A stretch of 64,000 nucleotides of DNA, taken from contig JAWQUS010000023.1 in NCBI GenBank assembly GCA_036365455.1, forward strand, positions 2,914,001 through 2,978,000, in the 5' to 3' direction. The notes under the pieces were generated by a model. It ran no database searches and was not told the origin of the DNA. It saw nothing but the letters and a program-made list of their open reading frames with translations. Both the position numbers and the translations under genes were made by a program. The stretch's first letter is position 1; each line of letters begins with the position of its first letter. Source of the stretch: Macrosoma leucophasiata. Taxonomy: Eukaryota; Arthropoda; Insecta; Lepidoptera; Hedylidae. Positions 51,141 through 62,060 of the stretch are shown in pieces.

Positions 51141-51242
51141 AGAGAGTGACACAGGGGCTGCACCTCTAGAGATTAAAAATGGCGCAATTTACAGCAAAGA
51201 CAATATGTGCCATATGTACAGGTAGGTATCAAAAGGCTTCCC

Positions 51243-51336
51243 CTATAGGTTCCTATAGGTTAGGGTCCCACTGCAGAATAATTTTGTTCGTCCAGATATG
51301 CTGCAAACCTATTTTTTGTGCACATTTATGATCTAG
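51243..51336 (+). repeat. Foldback M, single arm
   Basis: CCTATAGGTTAGGGTCCCAC, TGCAGAATAATTTTGTTC and GATATGCTGCAAACCTATTT match one arm of 37915-38450. Confidence 0.7.
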
Positions 51337-51338
51337 AG

Positions 51339-51392
51339 CAGTGATTCCCGAAGTGGTCCATATAGACAGACCCCCTGGGACTCGATGTAGTT
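51339..51392 (+). mobile_element. hAT MITE fragment
   Basis: CAGTGATTCCCGAAGTGGTC, CATATAGACAGACCCCCTGG corresponds to the complement of the right half of 29622-29802. Confidence 0.6.
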
Positions 51393-51397
51393 GCACA

Positions 51398-51560
51398 TAA
51401 TAATTTTTCAAACTGCTGTCAGACAAATCACATCAGTCTGCCCGAGACCACGGAAGCTGAAAGACGACCGAAACGTCGGGTTCGATTTTAAATAATCATT
51501 TTATTTAGTTTAATGTATACGCGAGATAAATCCGAAAACTAGTTTTATTTCAATAGAGAA
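51398..51560 (+). mobile_element. Penelope-like element, terminal fragment
   Basis: CTGCTGTCAGACAAATCACA, CAGTCTGCCCGAGACCACGG, CCGAAACGTCGGGTTCGATT, then ATACGCGAGATAAATCC. It retains the non-coding end only. Confidence 0.78.
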
Positions 51561-51574
51561 AAATGTTAAAAGGT

Positions 51575-51765
51575 TATTTATTAGACGACACGGTATTCAG
51601 GGTCCGATAGCAAGGGTCAGGGTAGTGTAATACCATTTAGGGAGTTAGGGTAGGGACCCTCCGGTCGCCCTAATTAGGGAATTAAGGCGACCGGAGCGGC
51701 TTGGTCAACCCACGTTCGCTACAAAAAGCCCTTCGTATACCGAACCCTAGAAAACACCAGGACCA
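51575..51765 (+). mobile_element. Foldback V, partial copy
   Basis: GACACGGTATTCAGGGTCCG, ATAGCAAGGGTCAGGGTAGT matches the left part of V at 45888. GGTCGCCCTAATTAGGG and its complement form a further stem. Confidence 0.65.
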
Positions 51766-52028
51766 CCAACGGCGTCATATTTTAATTACTAACTACTATT
51801 TTAGTTAATTACACAAACGATGTAACTAACAGTTATGTAAATTAATAAACAGGCGGCAACAACGATTAATCAAAGAATTCAGAGATCAACGACCTCGACC
51901 GGTTTCGTATCAGATCGGCTGGACATTGTTGCATTATTAGACTTAGGTTTCAAACTTGAGATTGAACTTGAGATTAGTTGTTGATGACATGTTTACTTTT
52001 TATGTAATAATAGTGGCAAATATATATA

Positions 52029-52116
52029 TACTAGCTGTGCCCGCGACTTCGTCCGCGTGAGAATTTATGATTGTTCAGTATCTACCCGGGCGAAGTCGTG
52101 GGCGCAGCTAGTTTGT
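52029..52116. repeat. Palindromic mini-element L, copy 2
   Basis: ACTAGCTGTGCCCGCGACTT and AAGTCGTGGGCGCAGCTAGT are inverted arms; the centre ATTGTTCAGTATCTACCC matches copy 1. Confidence 0.75.
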
Positions 52117-52854
52117 TATAATTAACTGTAAGTAACCTATTTATATAGTAATTGAATTATCAATGAAGTAATTCGTTAAAATGAAGTATCTTTTTGTACG
52201 TGTAACTCCTAACCAAAAAGAAACCTGGCAATAACTAACCTCAGGCCTATATTACTTAAAGTAGGCGACCATACGTTTTTATCAAATCGCTAGTGCCTTG
52301 AAAATTCGCAAAACGGACACAACCGTCAACGACGTCTACCCTCACGCGTCTGCCCGCGTTCGGGTCGCGCACTCAGCGATGAGCCACTTCTTCCCCACCG
52401 CACCTACCCCGCTCCCCCCACGCCCCGTTCGCCTGGCGCCGCTGCCGGTATTTATCACCGAAACGGTATTTATCGCCGAAATTGCTATGACTCTGCATTT
52501 TAAATCTGTGATATCTTCGAAAATATTTATTTAATTTACATGCTGTAAAAAGCCATATTGATCTTTATTAAATGCACAATGTATTTAAGATACTTAATTG
52601 GATAAGGATTAATACTGTATTGCTTAAAATCGCTTCGTAAATAAGCCATTATTTCTCGTACAAAGTAAAGGATAAAAAATGGTTATTGTGGGTTATTCCT
52701 AAGAGATAAACATATACCATCACGGACTTTTTTGTAGACCTTTTTAAGTTGTACAATACTGTAGTAAATTGTTTTGATCTATCTTGTAGGATTCAGTCAG
52801 CGTTTGCAATGTAAGCGCAAAAAATGTGTTTTTTCTACGACCTCACATTAAAAA
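52117..52854. other. Unassigned
   Basis: A CG-richer stretch at 52320-52450 carries an open frame that has no recognisable domain. No repeat copies were seen. Confidence 0.4.
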
Positions 52855-53037
52855 CCTCAAAAATTGTAGCCTATGTGTTATTCTGATGTATAAGCTATAG
52901 CCTATGTGTTATTCTGATGTATAAGCTATATTGTGGTAAAGTTTCATTCAAATCCATTCAGTAGTTTTTACGTGAAAGAGTAACAAACATCCATACATCC
53001 ATACTTACAAACTTTCGCCTTTATAATAGTAGTAGGA
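52855..53037 (-). mobile_element. Helitron-like 5' end
   Basis: On the minus strand it starts TCCTACTACTATTATAAAGG, CGAAAGTTTGTAAGTATGG. It ends with a 33-bp tandem duplication (CCTATGTGTTATTCTGATGT units at 52870 and 52903). Confidence 0.6.
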
Positions 53038-53044
53038 TAGGGTA

Positions 53045-53655
53045 TATATTATTTAATGAAGGTGGTAAACAAGCATTCAGTTCACATTGATTTTTTTATG
53101 TCATTAGGTCTATAGACAAGCAGACGGGCCACCTGATGGAAAGTGGTCACCGTCGCCTATGAACATTGGCAACACCAGGGGTTGCCAACAGTTGCCAACG
53201 CACTGCCAGCCCTGAAAGGACTCTTTTGACACCATTTTTGAAGAACCCCATATTGTAGCGCCTAGGGAACATCTCAGAAGTTCCGGGCAGGAAGGAACGT
53301 GAGAACCGCACCGTTGAGCCATGTGTCCAGTCGCTGAGGGAGGAACTTCTCTCTTCGGCGGGTAGTACCTACGGTGTAGGAAAAGAGACGGTGGCACCAT
53401 GACGAACAGTTCAACAGTGATTAAGTGATGACTGCAGCCTATAGACACCCACACACAGACCAAAGGTCAAAATGCAGATGCGTTGCCACCCCTGAGACTT
53501 TTTATGATGATTTGAGACAGTTGATATGTCTCTGTGATAAGTTATTACGGCCGTGCATTACCATCTAACTGGAACAGGATAGTGCTGAACACATTTTGAT
53601 TAGGTAATCCGGTGGTGCCTACGCCCTCGAGTTCCTACACTGGAAATCTACCACT
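53045..53655 (-). mobile_element. SINE-B split by repeat Q
   Basis: GAAGGTGGTAAACAAGCATT, CAGTTCACATTGA (to 53090) is followed after Q by TTAAGTGATGACTGCAGCCT (53421 onward) and ends GGAAATCTACCACTAGT. Confidence 0.75.
53091..53420 (-). mobile_element. Repeat Q, jockey-type LINE 3' end
   Basis: Minus-strand translation carries MFIGDGDHFPSGGPSACL and, in other frames, the SRRREVPP-type end of jockey elements seen at 28290. The T run at 53091 is its poly(A) tail. AGTTCACATTGA and AGTTCAACAGTGA on the flanks are a diverged duplication. Confidence 0.7.
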
Positions 53656-53659
53656 AGTA

Positions 53660-53775
53660 AATGCAGTTCACATTGGTGAATGAATACTGTAGGCCTTAGA
53701 CATCTCTTTCACTCGTGGTAGACATCGCAGAAGTAGGCATCATCGCATTTATCTACTTGTTGCTAAATCGTAGTA
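53660..53775 (+). mobile_element. SINE-B pieces, rearranged
   Basis: GCAGTTCACATTGGTGAATG, then GTGGTAGACATCGCAGAAGT and GTTGCTAAATCGTAG, are diverged SINE-B words in an abnormal order. Confidence 0.4.
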
Positions 53776-53789
53776 ACTATAAAAAAACG

Positions 53790-53880
53790 TAACCTCATAC
53801 CTGTAATCTAAGAAGGGGTAGGCAGAGGTAAATGCATGCATTCAAGCATACTCATACATGCAAACACCCACGATTCGCCG
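53790..53880 (-). mobile_element. SINE-D, 3' part
   Basis: ACCTGTAATCTAAGAAGGGG, TAGGCAGAGGTAAATGCATG, CACCCACGATTCGCCG, then replaced at 53881 by repeat E. Confidence 0.72.
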
Positions 53881-54870
53881 AGGAGAGTAATAGCTGCCAA
53901 ATGCGTCGTAGGTACTCGTGTCTCTGGCCCAACACTTTTCCTTATGTACATAAATTCCTTGTGTACCCTTCCTCTGTCAAACTGCGCCATATTTACTTAT
54001 GCTGATGACACAGCATTAATTGCGCGTGGTGAAAATTGGCCGGATGTGTTTACCTGTGCTGAAAACTCCCTCAGGCGTGTGATGCAGTGGTTGTCAGCTA
54101 ATCTTCTGACGCTGAACCTAAATAAAACCACCTATCTCACTTTTTCTCAGACCAGACTTAGCCAACCGCCATTGGAAACATTCACGCTTAAAGCACATTC
54201 TTGCCTAGATAACATCTCCACCTTACCTTGCAACTGCCCAACCTTGACTAGATCTGACCAAATAAATTACCTAGGTGTTTATATTGACAACCTCATGACA
54301 TGGAAATATCAGATTACAAATCTTACTGCCCGTGTCCGCAAGAAGATATTTATTTTTAAAAGACTGCGATATTCAGGTGACGCTGACACACTGCGCTTGG
54401 TTTATTACGCTCTATGTCAATCTATTATGACATACTGCATAACAGTATGGGGTGGAGCAGTCAAGTCATTATTGCTGCCCCTTGAACGTGCACAAAGGAC
54501 AATACTAAAGATTATGTATTTTAAGTCTTTCAGATTCCCCACAGATCAACTTTTTTCTGAATGTCAAATGCTGACCATAAGGCAACTCTTTGTGCTCGAG
54601 ACAATTTGCAGAAAACATGCCTGCCTAGTATATGACCCTAATATATTAAATAAACGTCGCGCGCACAAAGTGTGTCGTCTCCCGGTCTTTAAGGGCGCCA
54701 TTGCTGCACGGCATCATACCGTCATAGGATGCCATCTTTATAATCTAGCTAATGAATACTGTAACATTTATCCTTTGTCAAGATCTCAATGTAAGAAACA
54801 AGTGAAAAAATGGCTCATGACCAAATCTTATAGTGATACTGAAAATCTGCTAAAACTTTCAGTACTTTAG
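53836..54870 (+). pseudogene. Jockey/CR1-type reverse transcriptase, C-terminal part in a chimeric frame
   Basis: An open frame of 344 codons. Codons 1-15 come from antisense SINE-D, 16-28 from repeat E and 29-344 from the LINE. The LINE part starts just before RT motif C (GPTLFLMYINSL, then FTYADDTALIARG), so palm motifs A and B are missing and the enzyme cannot work. The rest is thumb and C-terminal region (LGVYIDNLMTWKYQI, ALCQSIMTYCITVWG). Confidence 0.88.
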
Positions 54871-55760
54871 GTAATGTTCAATGTACTCTAGGTATCTCTT
54901 ATGTCCACCCCTTGCGTTCTATCTCACGTACGTAAACAGGAACACACACACACACCAGTTGATTTCTAATTTCATCTAATATTAGTGTATATTCATGTAA
55001 TCTCTACCTGCTCTGTTTATTTCTATTACTCTGTTTAGTTATTACTACATATGTTAAATTGTCTTAAATAAGATACACCGACACGCAACCGTAAAATAAT
55101 GAATTATGTAAGGTTTGAGAGCCCTGGTACCCATAACACAAGTTAAGTCTTACTTTGGGCACCAGGTGTTCAACATTAACTTTGTACAAAAAATGTCTTG
55201 CTGTAACCACTTGTGGAAATTTGTGTATCTTTTACGTAAATAAACTATTACTATTACTATTACTCGTGAACGGGTGCTGATTGTAGAGACTGGTGTGTTG
55301 TGGTCTGCGGGTGTTATTTTATATCACGATATTAAGCTGTTGATAAGTATTTGCATGTGTTTATTTATAATAATATATGCATATGCCATAGACATTCACA
55401 TTATCTGCATTCTACTTTAATTCCCATTTGTATTAGATCTAAGTGTTTTGACTAAAAGAGCAACACTCTGAGTTTGTTCAGTAGCGGAGTTCTTCTCAGA
55501 AGTGCCTGCACTTGGAACAGTGAATGACCATGTTTATGACGTATAGATTTTTCATTTTCTTCTATGAAGGAATTGGAAGATTTGATATGTATAATCGGTA
55601 AAGTTTTTATTTAAAATCATTTGAAAAATATAATTTGATTTTCATTAATACCTCTATTGAATAATCATTATTATTGTAAGTCATTCGCCATAGGAAGCTT
55701 GTAAACTGACAATGAAAAACTGTCCTTGTAGATCAATTTGGAACAAAATATTTGAGTTTG
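53881..55760 (+). mobile_element. Repeat E split by a LINE insertion
   Basis: GAGGAGAGTAATAGCTGCCA (53880-53912) continues at GAACGGGTGCTGATTGTAGA (55269) up to a TTTGAGTTTGAGTTTGGGTC tail. The join recreates the uninterrupted copy at 21478. Confidence 0.88.
53921..55260 (+). mobile_element. LINE-2 (local name), 5'-truncated, with TSD
   Basis: TACTCGTG is present at 53913-53920 and 55261-55268. The 3' untranslated region (54871-55260) has GAGAGCCCTGGTACCCATAA and GGGCACCAGGTGTTCAACAT, which pair imperfectly, and ends with (TTACTA)n. The tail and the RT type suit a jockey/CR1-like element. Confidence 0.88.
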
Positions 55761-56150
55761 AGTTTGGGTCTTCCATCTTCCCTCATAGCCTACATTAAGG
55801 GGCTTGTAGCGTCCACTACATTAAGGCGCCAACTAGTGGAATACAATGAAATCTTACAGTACTTGTCTAGTACGATAGATGGCGTGCAGTCAAATTACAT
55901 CGCACATACGAAGATTTCTCAAGAGTTGACATATATACAACTTCCCAACGTCAACCGTAGGGCCGCGGCCCGCCAGGCGCTACCACCTCGCCTGGTTGGA
56001 GGATCCTCCCTTTTCGCCGGAGGAACACTTCCACCCGTTCCTCCACAGGCTCTTCAAAAATTGCGTCAACAGAGTTTTTCAGGGCTTTCAGCATGTCTGT
56101 AACTCTCCTGGTGTTACAAATGTTCATAGGCGACGGTGACAACTTTCAAT
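55761..56150. other. Short repeat pieces
   Basis: TAGCGTCCACTACATTAAGG, CGCCAACTAGTGGAA resembles a stretch at 11186. From 56080 the complement of Q (CTGTAACTCTCCTGGTGTTA, CATAGGCGACGGTGACAAC) appears. An open frame at 55752-56102 has no domain. Confidence 0.45.
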
Positions 56151-56233
56151 CACGGCCCGTCTGTTTGTTAGTCAACCTTTTGACTAAAAATCCCATCGTT
56201 AATTTTTTTTTCTTCATCGCACGTTATTTAATT

Positions 56234-56310
56234 TCTATAGGCTGCAGTCATAATTTACCATCCATATTATGAACTGCATGTTTAATTGGCCACCATCGTT
56301 ATATAAAAAA
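56234..56310 (+). mobile_element. SINE-B, 3' end
   Basis: TCTATAGGCTGCAGTCATAA to CGTTATATAAAAAATAG. Confidence 0.65.
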
Positions 56311-56364
56311 TAGTAATCAATGGATGTCGTTCACCGATTCCGAATCGGAGTTCGAGTCTCGGAT

Positions 56365-56440
56365 GTAGGCTTCGGTAGCCTAGTGGTAAAGCGATTGGAC
56401 TGGTTTTCCTGAGGTCGCTTCGATTCCAGTCCGAAGTTAT
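56365..56440 (+). mobile_element. tRNA-derived SINE head
   Basis: GGTAGCCTAGTGGTAAAGCG (box A) and GTCGCTTCGATTCCAGTCC (box B). AACTTCGGACTGG-type ends pair, so it may derive recently from a tRNA; the anticodon stem is not convincing. Confidence 0.6.
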
Positions 56441-56569
56441 TACTATTTTTTTGAATTTTTGGTAGCACTCGTTTTTGGTAAAAATAAAAATACTTATGGC
56501 CACAGACTAATCAGCCCCATCGAAGCTTATGGCAAACGATAGTCTTACTACCGATTGTACAAAACATAC

Positions 56570-57115
56570 AGTACTCAACAATTAAAATATTGCACATCAA
56601 GCCTGAGAAAGAGACGATCATCTCGTTTCGACTTCGTAGAGCGTTATCTCTATTGCACACTGCGTACCTAAGCACTGACAGTCCGGTATTGGTCAAAAAT
56701 TGATCAAAATGGTCGTCAAACGTCAAATAGGTTTTTACTGGTTGTAGAGCTCCAGTGATGGAGCTCGCGGGCGTAGGCACCACCGCATTACTTAATATAC
56801 TTGCCGCTAAATGGTAGTGTTCAGCACTATCGTGTTCCGGTCAGGTGGTAATGTACGGCCCTGTAATTTCCGGCACAGAGACATGACACCTTAGGCCTCA
56901 GGAGTGGTAACGCATCTGTATTTTGATCTCGGTCTTTGTGTGGGTGTCTATAGGCTGCAGTCATCACTTAACATAAATGTGAACTGCATGCTTGTTTGCC
57001 ACTTCTATCACATAAAAAAAATAGGTTTGGTGCGAAAGAGATAACGCTCTACAGACCCGAAATAAGCCAAAGTCTCCTTCCTAGGCTCGATGTGCAATAT
57101 TTATAATGGAGCACT
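56570..57115. repeat. Foldback A, split by SINE-B
   Basis: TACTCAACAATTAAAATATT opens the left arm, and GGCTCGATGTGCAATATTTA closes the right. The two halves join exactly when the SINE-B and one AAATAGGTTT are removed. Confidence 0.9.
56735..57018 (+). mobile_element. SINE-B with 10-bp TSD
   Basis: AAATAGGTTT at 56725-56734 and 57019-57028. The element starts TTACTGGTTGTAGAGCTCCA and ends in a poly(A) run merging with the duplication. This copy shows that SINE-B is a retroposon. Confidence 0.92.
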
Positions 57116-57462
57116 GTACATTAATAATGAATCGTGGGTGTTTACAATACAGTCATGCATAAAATAGGTATTCAATAATAACGTTTTACCTTCATAGGCA
57201 CATCCGTTTATCCCTTCGAGAAAAAACCCACCAGTCAAGTTAATAATTCCGCCTAGGGACTTTCTTGGTACGTGCATACATTCCCTTAGTAATGAATAGC
57301 GTAATGAAATGCGTATCTTTTTGTACAAAAATAGCTAAAGGCCTTGCACTTTGTTTCCACATCCGTTAAAGTTTATTACTTTGTATACTATACTGCGATG
57401 GCTGATCCAATACTGTCATTAAGGGATGATTTGCCACAGTAATTATCATTTAGGAGATTTTC
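57116..57462. other. Unassigned
   Basis: No recognised gene or repeat. Confidence 0.35.
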
Positions 57463-57740
57463 ACTGATGGTAGAGCTCCAGTGATGGAGCTCACGGACGT
57501 AGGCACCACCGCATTATCTAATATACTTGCCGCTAAATGGTAGTGTTCAGCATTATCGTGTTGCGGTCAGGTGGTAATATACTCGTATGGCCCTGTAATT
57601 TCCGGAACAGAGGCATAACACCTTAGGCCTCAGGAGTGGTAACGCATCTGCATTTTGACCGTAGTCTTTGTGTCGCTGTCTATAGGCTGCAGTCATCACT
57701 TAACATCAATGTGAACTGCATTGTTTGCCACATTAAAAAA
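57463..57740 (+). mobile_element. SINE-B, full length
   Basis: ACTGATGGTAGAGCTCCAGT to TTGCCACATTAAAAAA, with a small insertion ACTCGTATG. Confidence 0.88.
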
Positions 57741-58060
57741 GCGTAGGGACGTGACGACCAACCCACACTGTTGCTATCTGTAGATCGGATGATAGGTCAT
57801 GGAATTCTGTTCCTTCTTCAATCAATCTTCCTCTCAATCAATATAGAGTGGCTCGGCGCTCTGTCTATCTTACTTCAAGCCGTGAAATTCCGGAACGCTT
57901 TTTCAATGTAGGAGAATAGGTACTTAGAAATTCGGGACCGTCCAAATTAATGCGGCATGGTAAATCCGATACTGTCCCAAATAATGCGACATGGTTGGTC
58001 GTTTTTATTAATTTTATTCCACACGGTAAATGTGTTTATTATAAGAATTCATGGTCAAGT
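57741..58060. other. Unassigned
   Basis: CCGATACTGTCCCAAATAAT and GGACCGTCCAAATTAATGCG are near repeats of each other. Nothing else was recognised. Confidence 0.35.
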
Positions 58061-58068
58061 GTCACCAC

Positions 58069-58381
58069 TAAAGAGCAACACGGGCCACCCGGGCCCGGAG
58101 GGGAGTAGCCATATGCAGGCTTTCCACTCTGTCAAAGTACAAGACTAAATGGTTCAATTTCGCCCTGATATTTAAATGTGTGCGTGAATTTGTTTATATT
58201 GTATTTTGTTAAAGTCAAGGTGTGAGTTTCGTAGTAATAGACGATTTTTGTAGTGTGAGTGGGTGCCACACGTATTTCCTGCGGTAAAAAATTAACAGAC
58301 TGTTTTGTATCGGTAATAAACGCTATGGCTACTCCCCTCCGGTCCGCAGCGACCGGTCGCGGTGAGCCGAGTTGCTCTATG
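58069..58381 (-). mobile_element. hAT-type MITE F, with 8-bp TSD (one change)
   Basis: GTCACCAC (58061-58068) and GTTACCAC (58382-58389). Left tip TAAAGAGCAACACGGGCCAC, right tip GAGTTGCTCTATG. Confidence 0.85.
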
Positions 58382-58389
58382 GTTACCAC

Positions 58390-58826
58390 GAAACGAGTGG
58401 CACCCGGTTTCGGCCGCCCACCTATAGGTCTCTACGCCACTTGTGAGGCTTGGGGTGTGCAGAGCTGATAAGCGCATTATTATTAATAAAATACTCAATC
58501 ATCACACCAAAAAAGATATTGTTGTATAAACAACATTAAAATATTTTTTTTTTTTGGATAAAAAAATAATCGCAGACAATTGCGCTAATTTTTATAATCA
58601 TCGTTTGACCTTTTGTTAATACAAAATAATGATATCATAGTTATGAATATGGTGTTTAAATTTAATAAGTTTACAAAAAAATACAAGTGTGTAGTTCTGG
58701 TCATTGTTGATAGATCCGTGTGTATTGAAGTAATGTTTTTAGGTAGTGTACGAGTATTCATTGATTTTATTGATCAATATAAATCTAGTTAACTGATTTC
58801 ACAATAACAAAACTTTGGACCCAACG
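58390..58826. other. Unassigned, AT-rich
   Basis: No gene or shared repeat. Confidence 0.35.
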
Positions 58827-58835
58827 AGGTAGGTA

Positions 58836-59246
58836 TTTTTTTTTAATATAATGGCTTCGCTATTACGCATATTGCCACTGTCAAGTAAAACGATATTTCG
58901 TACCATAGAGCAACGCGGGCCACCGGTCGCTATTCATAATAAACAACATAAAAGTCAGTCAGTCAGTCAATAAACAGTCAGTCCGTCAGAGTTACAGTCA
59001 GGAATTCGAGTAAAGTGACGGCTACTTTACCAGAACATTTACAATAAAGTTTTGGAGGCAACCTGAAAGGCCGTGTTTTCGCACTGTTTTTCTATTTCAC
59101 TATGCACAGGTACAGCAGGCACTGTAATAAACCTATATGAAATCAAACAAATGCCACCAACTTCATTTAATATAACTAAAAAAATGCACCAAGAAAATGA
59201 AATAAGAGCACCACACGCATCTTTCAAGCCGCCCGCCAAAACCCCC
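58836..59246 (-). mobile_element. Retroposon H with 9-bp TSD and an F tip inside
   Basis: AGGTAGGTA at 58827-58835 and 59247-59255. Within it, CCATAGAGCAACGCGGGCCA and CCGGTCGC (58904-58931) is one terminal repeat of MITE F without the rest. Confidence 0.88.
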
Positions 59247-59264
59247 AGGTAGGTACTTGTGTCC

Positions 59265-59372
59265 TCACATACATGACACTTAGGAGCAGAAATCTTAACA
59301 CCTTAGGTCTCAGGGATGGCAACGCATCTGCGTTTGTTTTGTGAGCCGCATGCTTGCTTGCACATAAAAAAA
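59265..59372 (+). mobile_element. SINE-B, diverged 3' part
   Basis: CACCTTAGGTCTCAGGGATG, GCAACGCATCTGCG, then GCATGCTTGCTTGCACATAA with poly(A). Confidence 0.6.
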
Positions 59373-59514
59373 AATGCGGTGGACCCCACATGCACCGAAC
59401 AGTATAAAACTAATGTGAACACGCCCATAGAAACAACCACTAAACGGGTTCCAGAACGGTATGAGGCTGTGTAAAAAAGAAGTAAGTTATTTTTTTAATA
59501 TAGGTATGTATTTT

Positions 59515-59675
59515 TTTGGATGGAATTGGCAAACAAGTTTGCCGTTCACATTGATGTTAAGTGATGACTGCAGCTTATAGATACTGATACAAAGGCCGAG
59601 GTCAAAATGCAGATGCATTACCACTCCTGAGGCCTAAGGTGTATATTAGGTAATGCGGAGGTGCCTATGTTGAGT
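59515..59675 (-). mobile_element. SINE-B with internal loss
   Basis: T run, AATTGGCAAACAAGTTTGCC to GTATATTAGGTAATGCGGAG, joined across a deletion of ~90 bp. Confidence 0.7.
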
Positions 59676-59684
59676 TATACCACA

Positions 59685-59965
59685 TTGACACGTCCCGTTT
59701 GGCGAGATATCTATTTAAATAAAAATCAATTGCTGTTCGTTAATCTCGCTAAAACTCGAGAACGGCTGGACCGATTTAGCTAATTTTGGGCTTTGAATGA
59801 TTTTCAAGTCCAGGGAAGGTTTGAAAGGTAGGGAAATATGAAGAAATTGAAGGGAAATAGTAAAAACCACAATTTCATATTCCCATACAAATTGTCCGTA
59901 TCTATTAAACCTTTGACACATTATTTCATTCTGAGGCAATACGAAGTTTGCCGGGTCAATTTTTA
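59685..59965 (+). repeat. Repeat U
   Basis: GTTCGTTAATCTCGCTAAAA, CTCGAGAACGGCTGGACCGA to GAAGTTTGCCGGGTCAA is a word order common in lepidopteran repeats; only one copy here. Confidence 0.45.
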
Positions 59966-61340
59966 GTTTACAACGAAAGTGTACTTATACAAGTGTAATT
60001 TGCAAGTTTTAGTCCTCGCCATGTTTATGAAATAAAAAAAAATGGAAACTAACCAAGTGAAGTGGGCGGATAATAACAACGTGAAAAGCAATAATTTAAA
60101 ACAATCCAAACATTCTTGTATTATAATAATAGGAATCTAATTATTTATTATGAGTGATGGACACGCATGCTTAATCACGAATTAAGGTTAATGCACATTT
60201 ACACCAAACGGGTTTTAAGTAAAACGAGTACCGAGGTAATGAGAGTAATTTTCTTTTCATTGTTTTTAAATAATCCAGAGTTTTTGTGTTTACAGCATAT
60301 TTTTATGTGTGAATTTATGTGTGTTTGTGGGTGTTTTAAAAGTAGAAAGCAAGAGTGCTGTTGATGACGATACGGAGTCAAAGACATGTCTTCTTCAGCC
60401 TATGAACATTATAAAAGGCGAAAGCTTTGATCTTTCGCTTTATTTATAGATAGCTGCATTTTTAAATTGGTTCTATAATCATATATACATACATATAAAA
60501 TACATTGAAATATAATTCTGAAATATAATACAATTCCAGTTCATGGAAACTATAATTACCTAGCTCTGAACGCTTCCAGTTAAGGTATCTAATGCGTAAT
60601 TGCATACGACTTCTCAGTTCTATCAAATTCAAAATACCTATAGCCCAATGTCAAAAAACGGAACCCTTTTGGAATCGGTGTTTGTCTGTCTGTCTGTCTA
60701 TCCATCTGTTGGTATATCACAGTAATTCATACTTGAAAATCAGTAGGTAGATGTATTCTGTAAACCACCATGGTTTATATACAAATGTAAAAACAATGGA
60801 GACCTGCGTAATTGACCAAGGTCAAGAAAATGAAATTTTCATTTTCATTTTCAAGAAAATGAAAGTAAATTAAAAAAATCACGACACCTATAAGTGCATG
60901 TTGGTTCAAGTTGGTTGTGTATCTAATATACAGATCTTCGAAAATTAAACGGAGGTTTCTTAAACCATTTGTCTTAAAAATAATATAAAACGTAAATTCT
61001 ACCACTGTTTCTAAAGATTTTACAATCATGACCTGCGTTACATGTGACTCCAGCTTAATAAGTATAGCTAATAAGATAAATGACGTAAGCAGCTTCACGC
61101 GATGACAAGATGGATCGTTTGTAAATATATTACAATCACAACAAAACGTGAATGGTCCGGCCGTATTCAATATGTGTCCGGTTTGTTTTATTTATAAATT
61201 GTATGACTTACGTCCAATGTATTCGTATGTCTTTAAATGATACAGATCTGTGAGTTCTTTTAGTATGATAATCAATGAAATTGTCATTGATGATAATATG
61301 AAAGTGGTGAAGAATAAGTTAAAATTAAAGGTTAAATTGG
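59966..61340. other. Mostly unassigned
   Basis: A GTCTGTCTGTCTGTCTATCC stretch near 60685 and an A/T-rich hairpin (GAAAATGAAATTTTC) near 60826 are the only signals. No exon was recognised. Confidence 0.4.
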
Positions 61341-61690
61341 ATAACAAGTCTCAGTAGCCTACTACGCTGCAATAAAATAAAATCTACCTTTATGCTTCCA
61401 CTGTTTCCACACAATAGATCCTGGACTAGAGGACTGGGGTCCTGGGATCTATTTTCGGGTCGGGGAAATAATTTTGGAGTCAAATCCTTTATCTCTGATT
61501 CTTTTGGGATTTTTCGATTCCTGGAATTTTTTCAGTATTTTCTAAGTTTGGTAATATGCTCGGAGATATCACCAGGCTCGCCTGTTGACCAAAACGTAGC
61601 CGGCGAATCGAGGGGTGTCCATGTATCCTTGAATATATGCATTTAACTCTGTCCGTCCCTTCTGGGATTACAGACGTCGAACGTAAATTA
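61341..61690 (+). mobile_element. SINE-D, full but diverged
   Basis: TCTCAGTAGCCTACTACGCT head, TCCTGGGATCTATTTTCGGG box B remnant and CCCTTCTGGGATTACAGACG 3' end. A ~60-bp insertion lies in the head. Confidence 0.7.
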
Positions 61691-61819
61691 GATAAAAAAA
61701 TCTGTGATCATGTAGGTATCTGTGCTATGACAAAATGATTTATTTAATTTATCGTCTTTTATTTTTGGCAATAACACATGCAAGTCAATTTATATTTTGA
61801 GAATTTTTCAAAAGTAAAA

Positions 61820-61890
61820 CATGACTTGGCTTGATTGGAACCTGTGATCTCTGGATAATACCAGCCGCATTACCATTAAACCTACCGTAT
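61820..61890 (-). mobile_element. tRNA-like SINE head, decayed
   Basis: Minus strand: GGTTTAATGGTAATGCGGCT (box A) and ACAGGTTCCAATCAAG (box B with C for G). Confidence 0.5.
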
Positions 61891-62060
61891 CAGAGGCAGT
61901 GTAGGGGTGGGCGGTGTAGGCCACTGCCTACAGCCTCGCTTTGCAAAGGGTCTTGCGCCGTAGAACCTATCGGGGGAAAGACCTGATAGGTACTAAGTTC
62001 CCACTTGCTTTTAAATCCCGCATTCAGTTTCCTATTACCAATTAAACAGGGGTGTTCCTT

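Noticed and set aside
52298..52534. Possible host exon in the CG-richer stretch
   Set aside because: The frame has no recognisable domain and no paired splice signals with any neighbouring frame.
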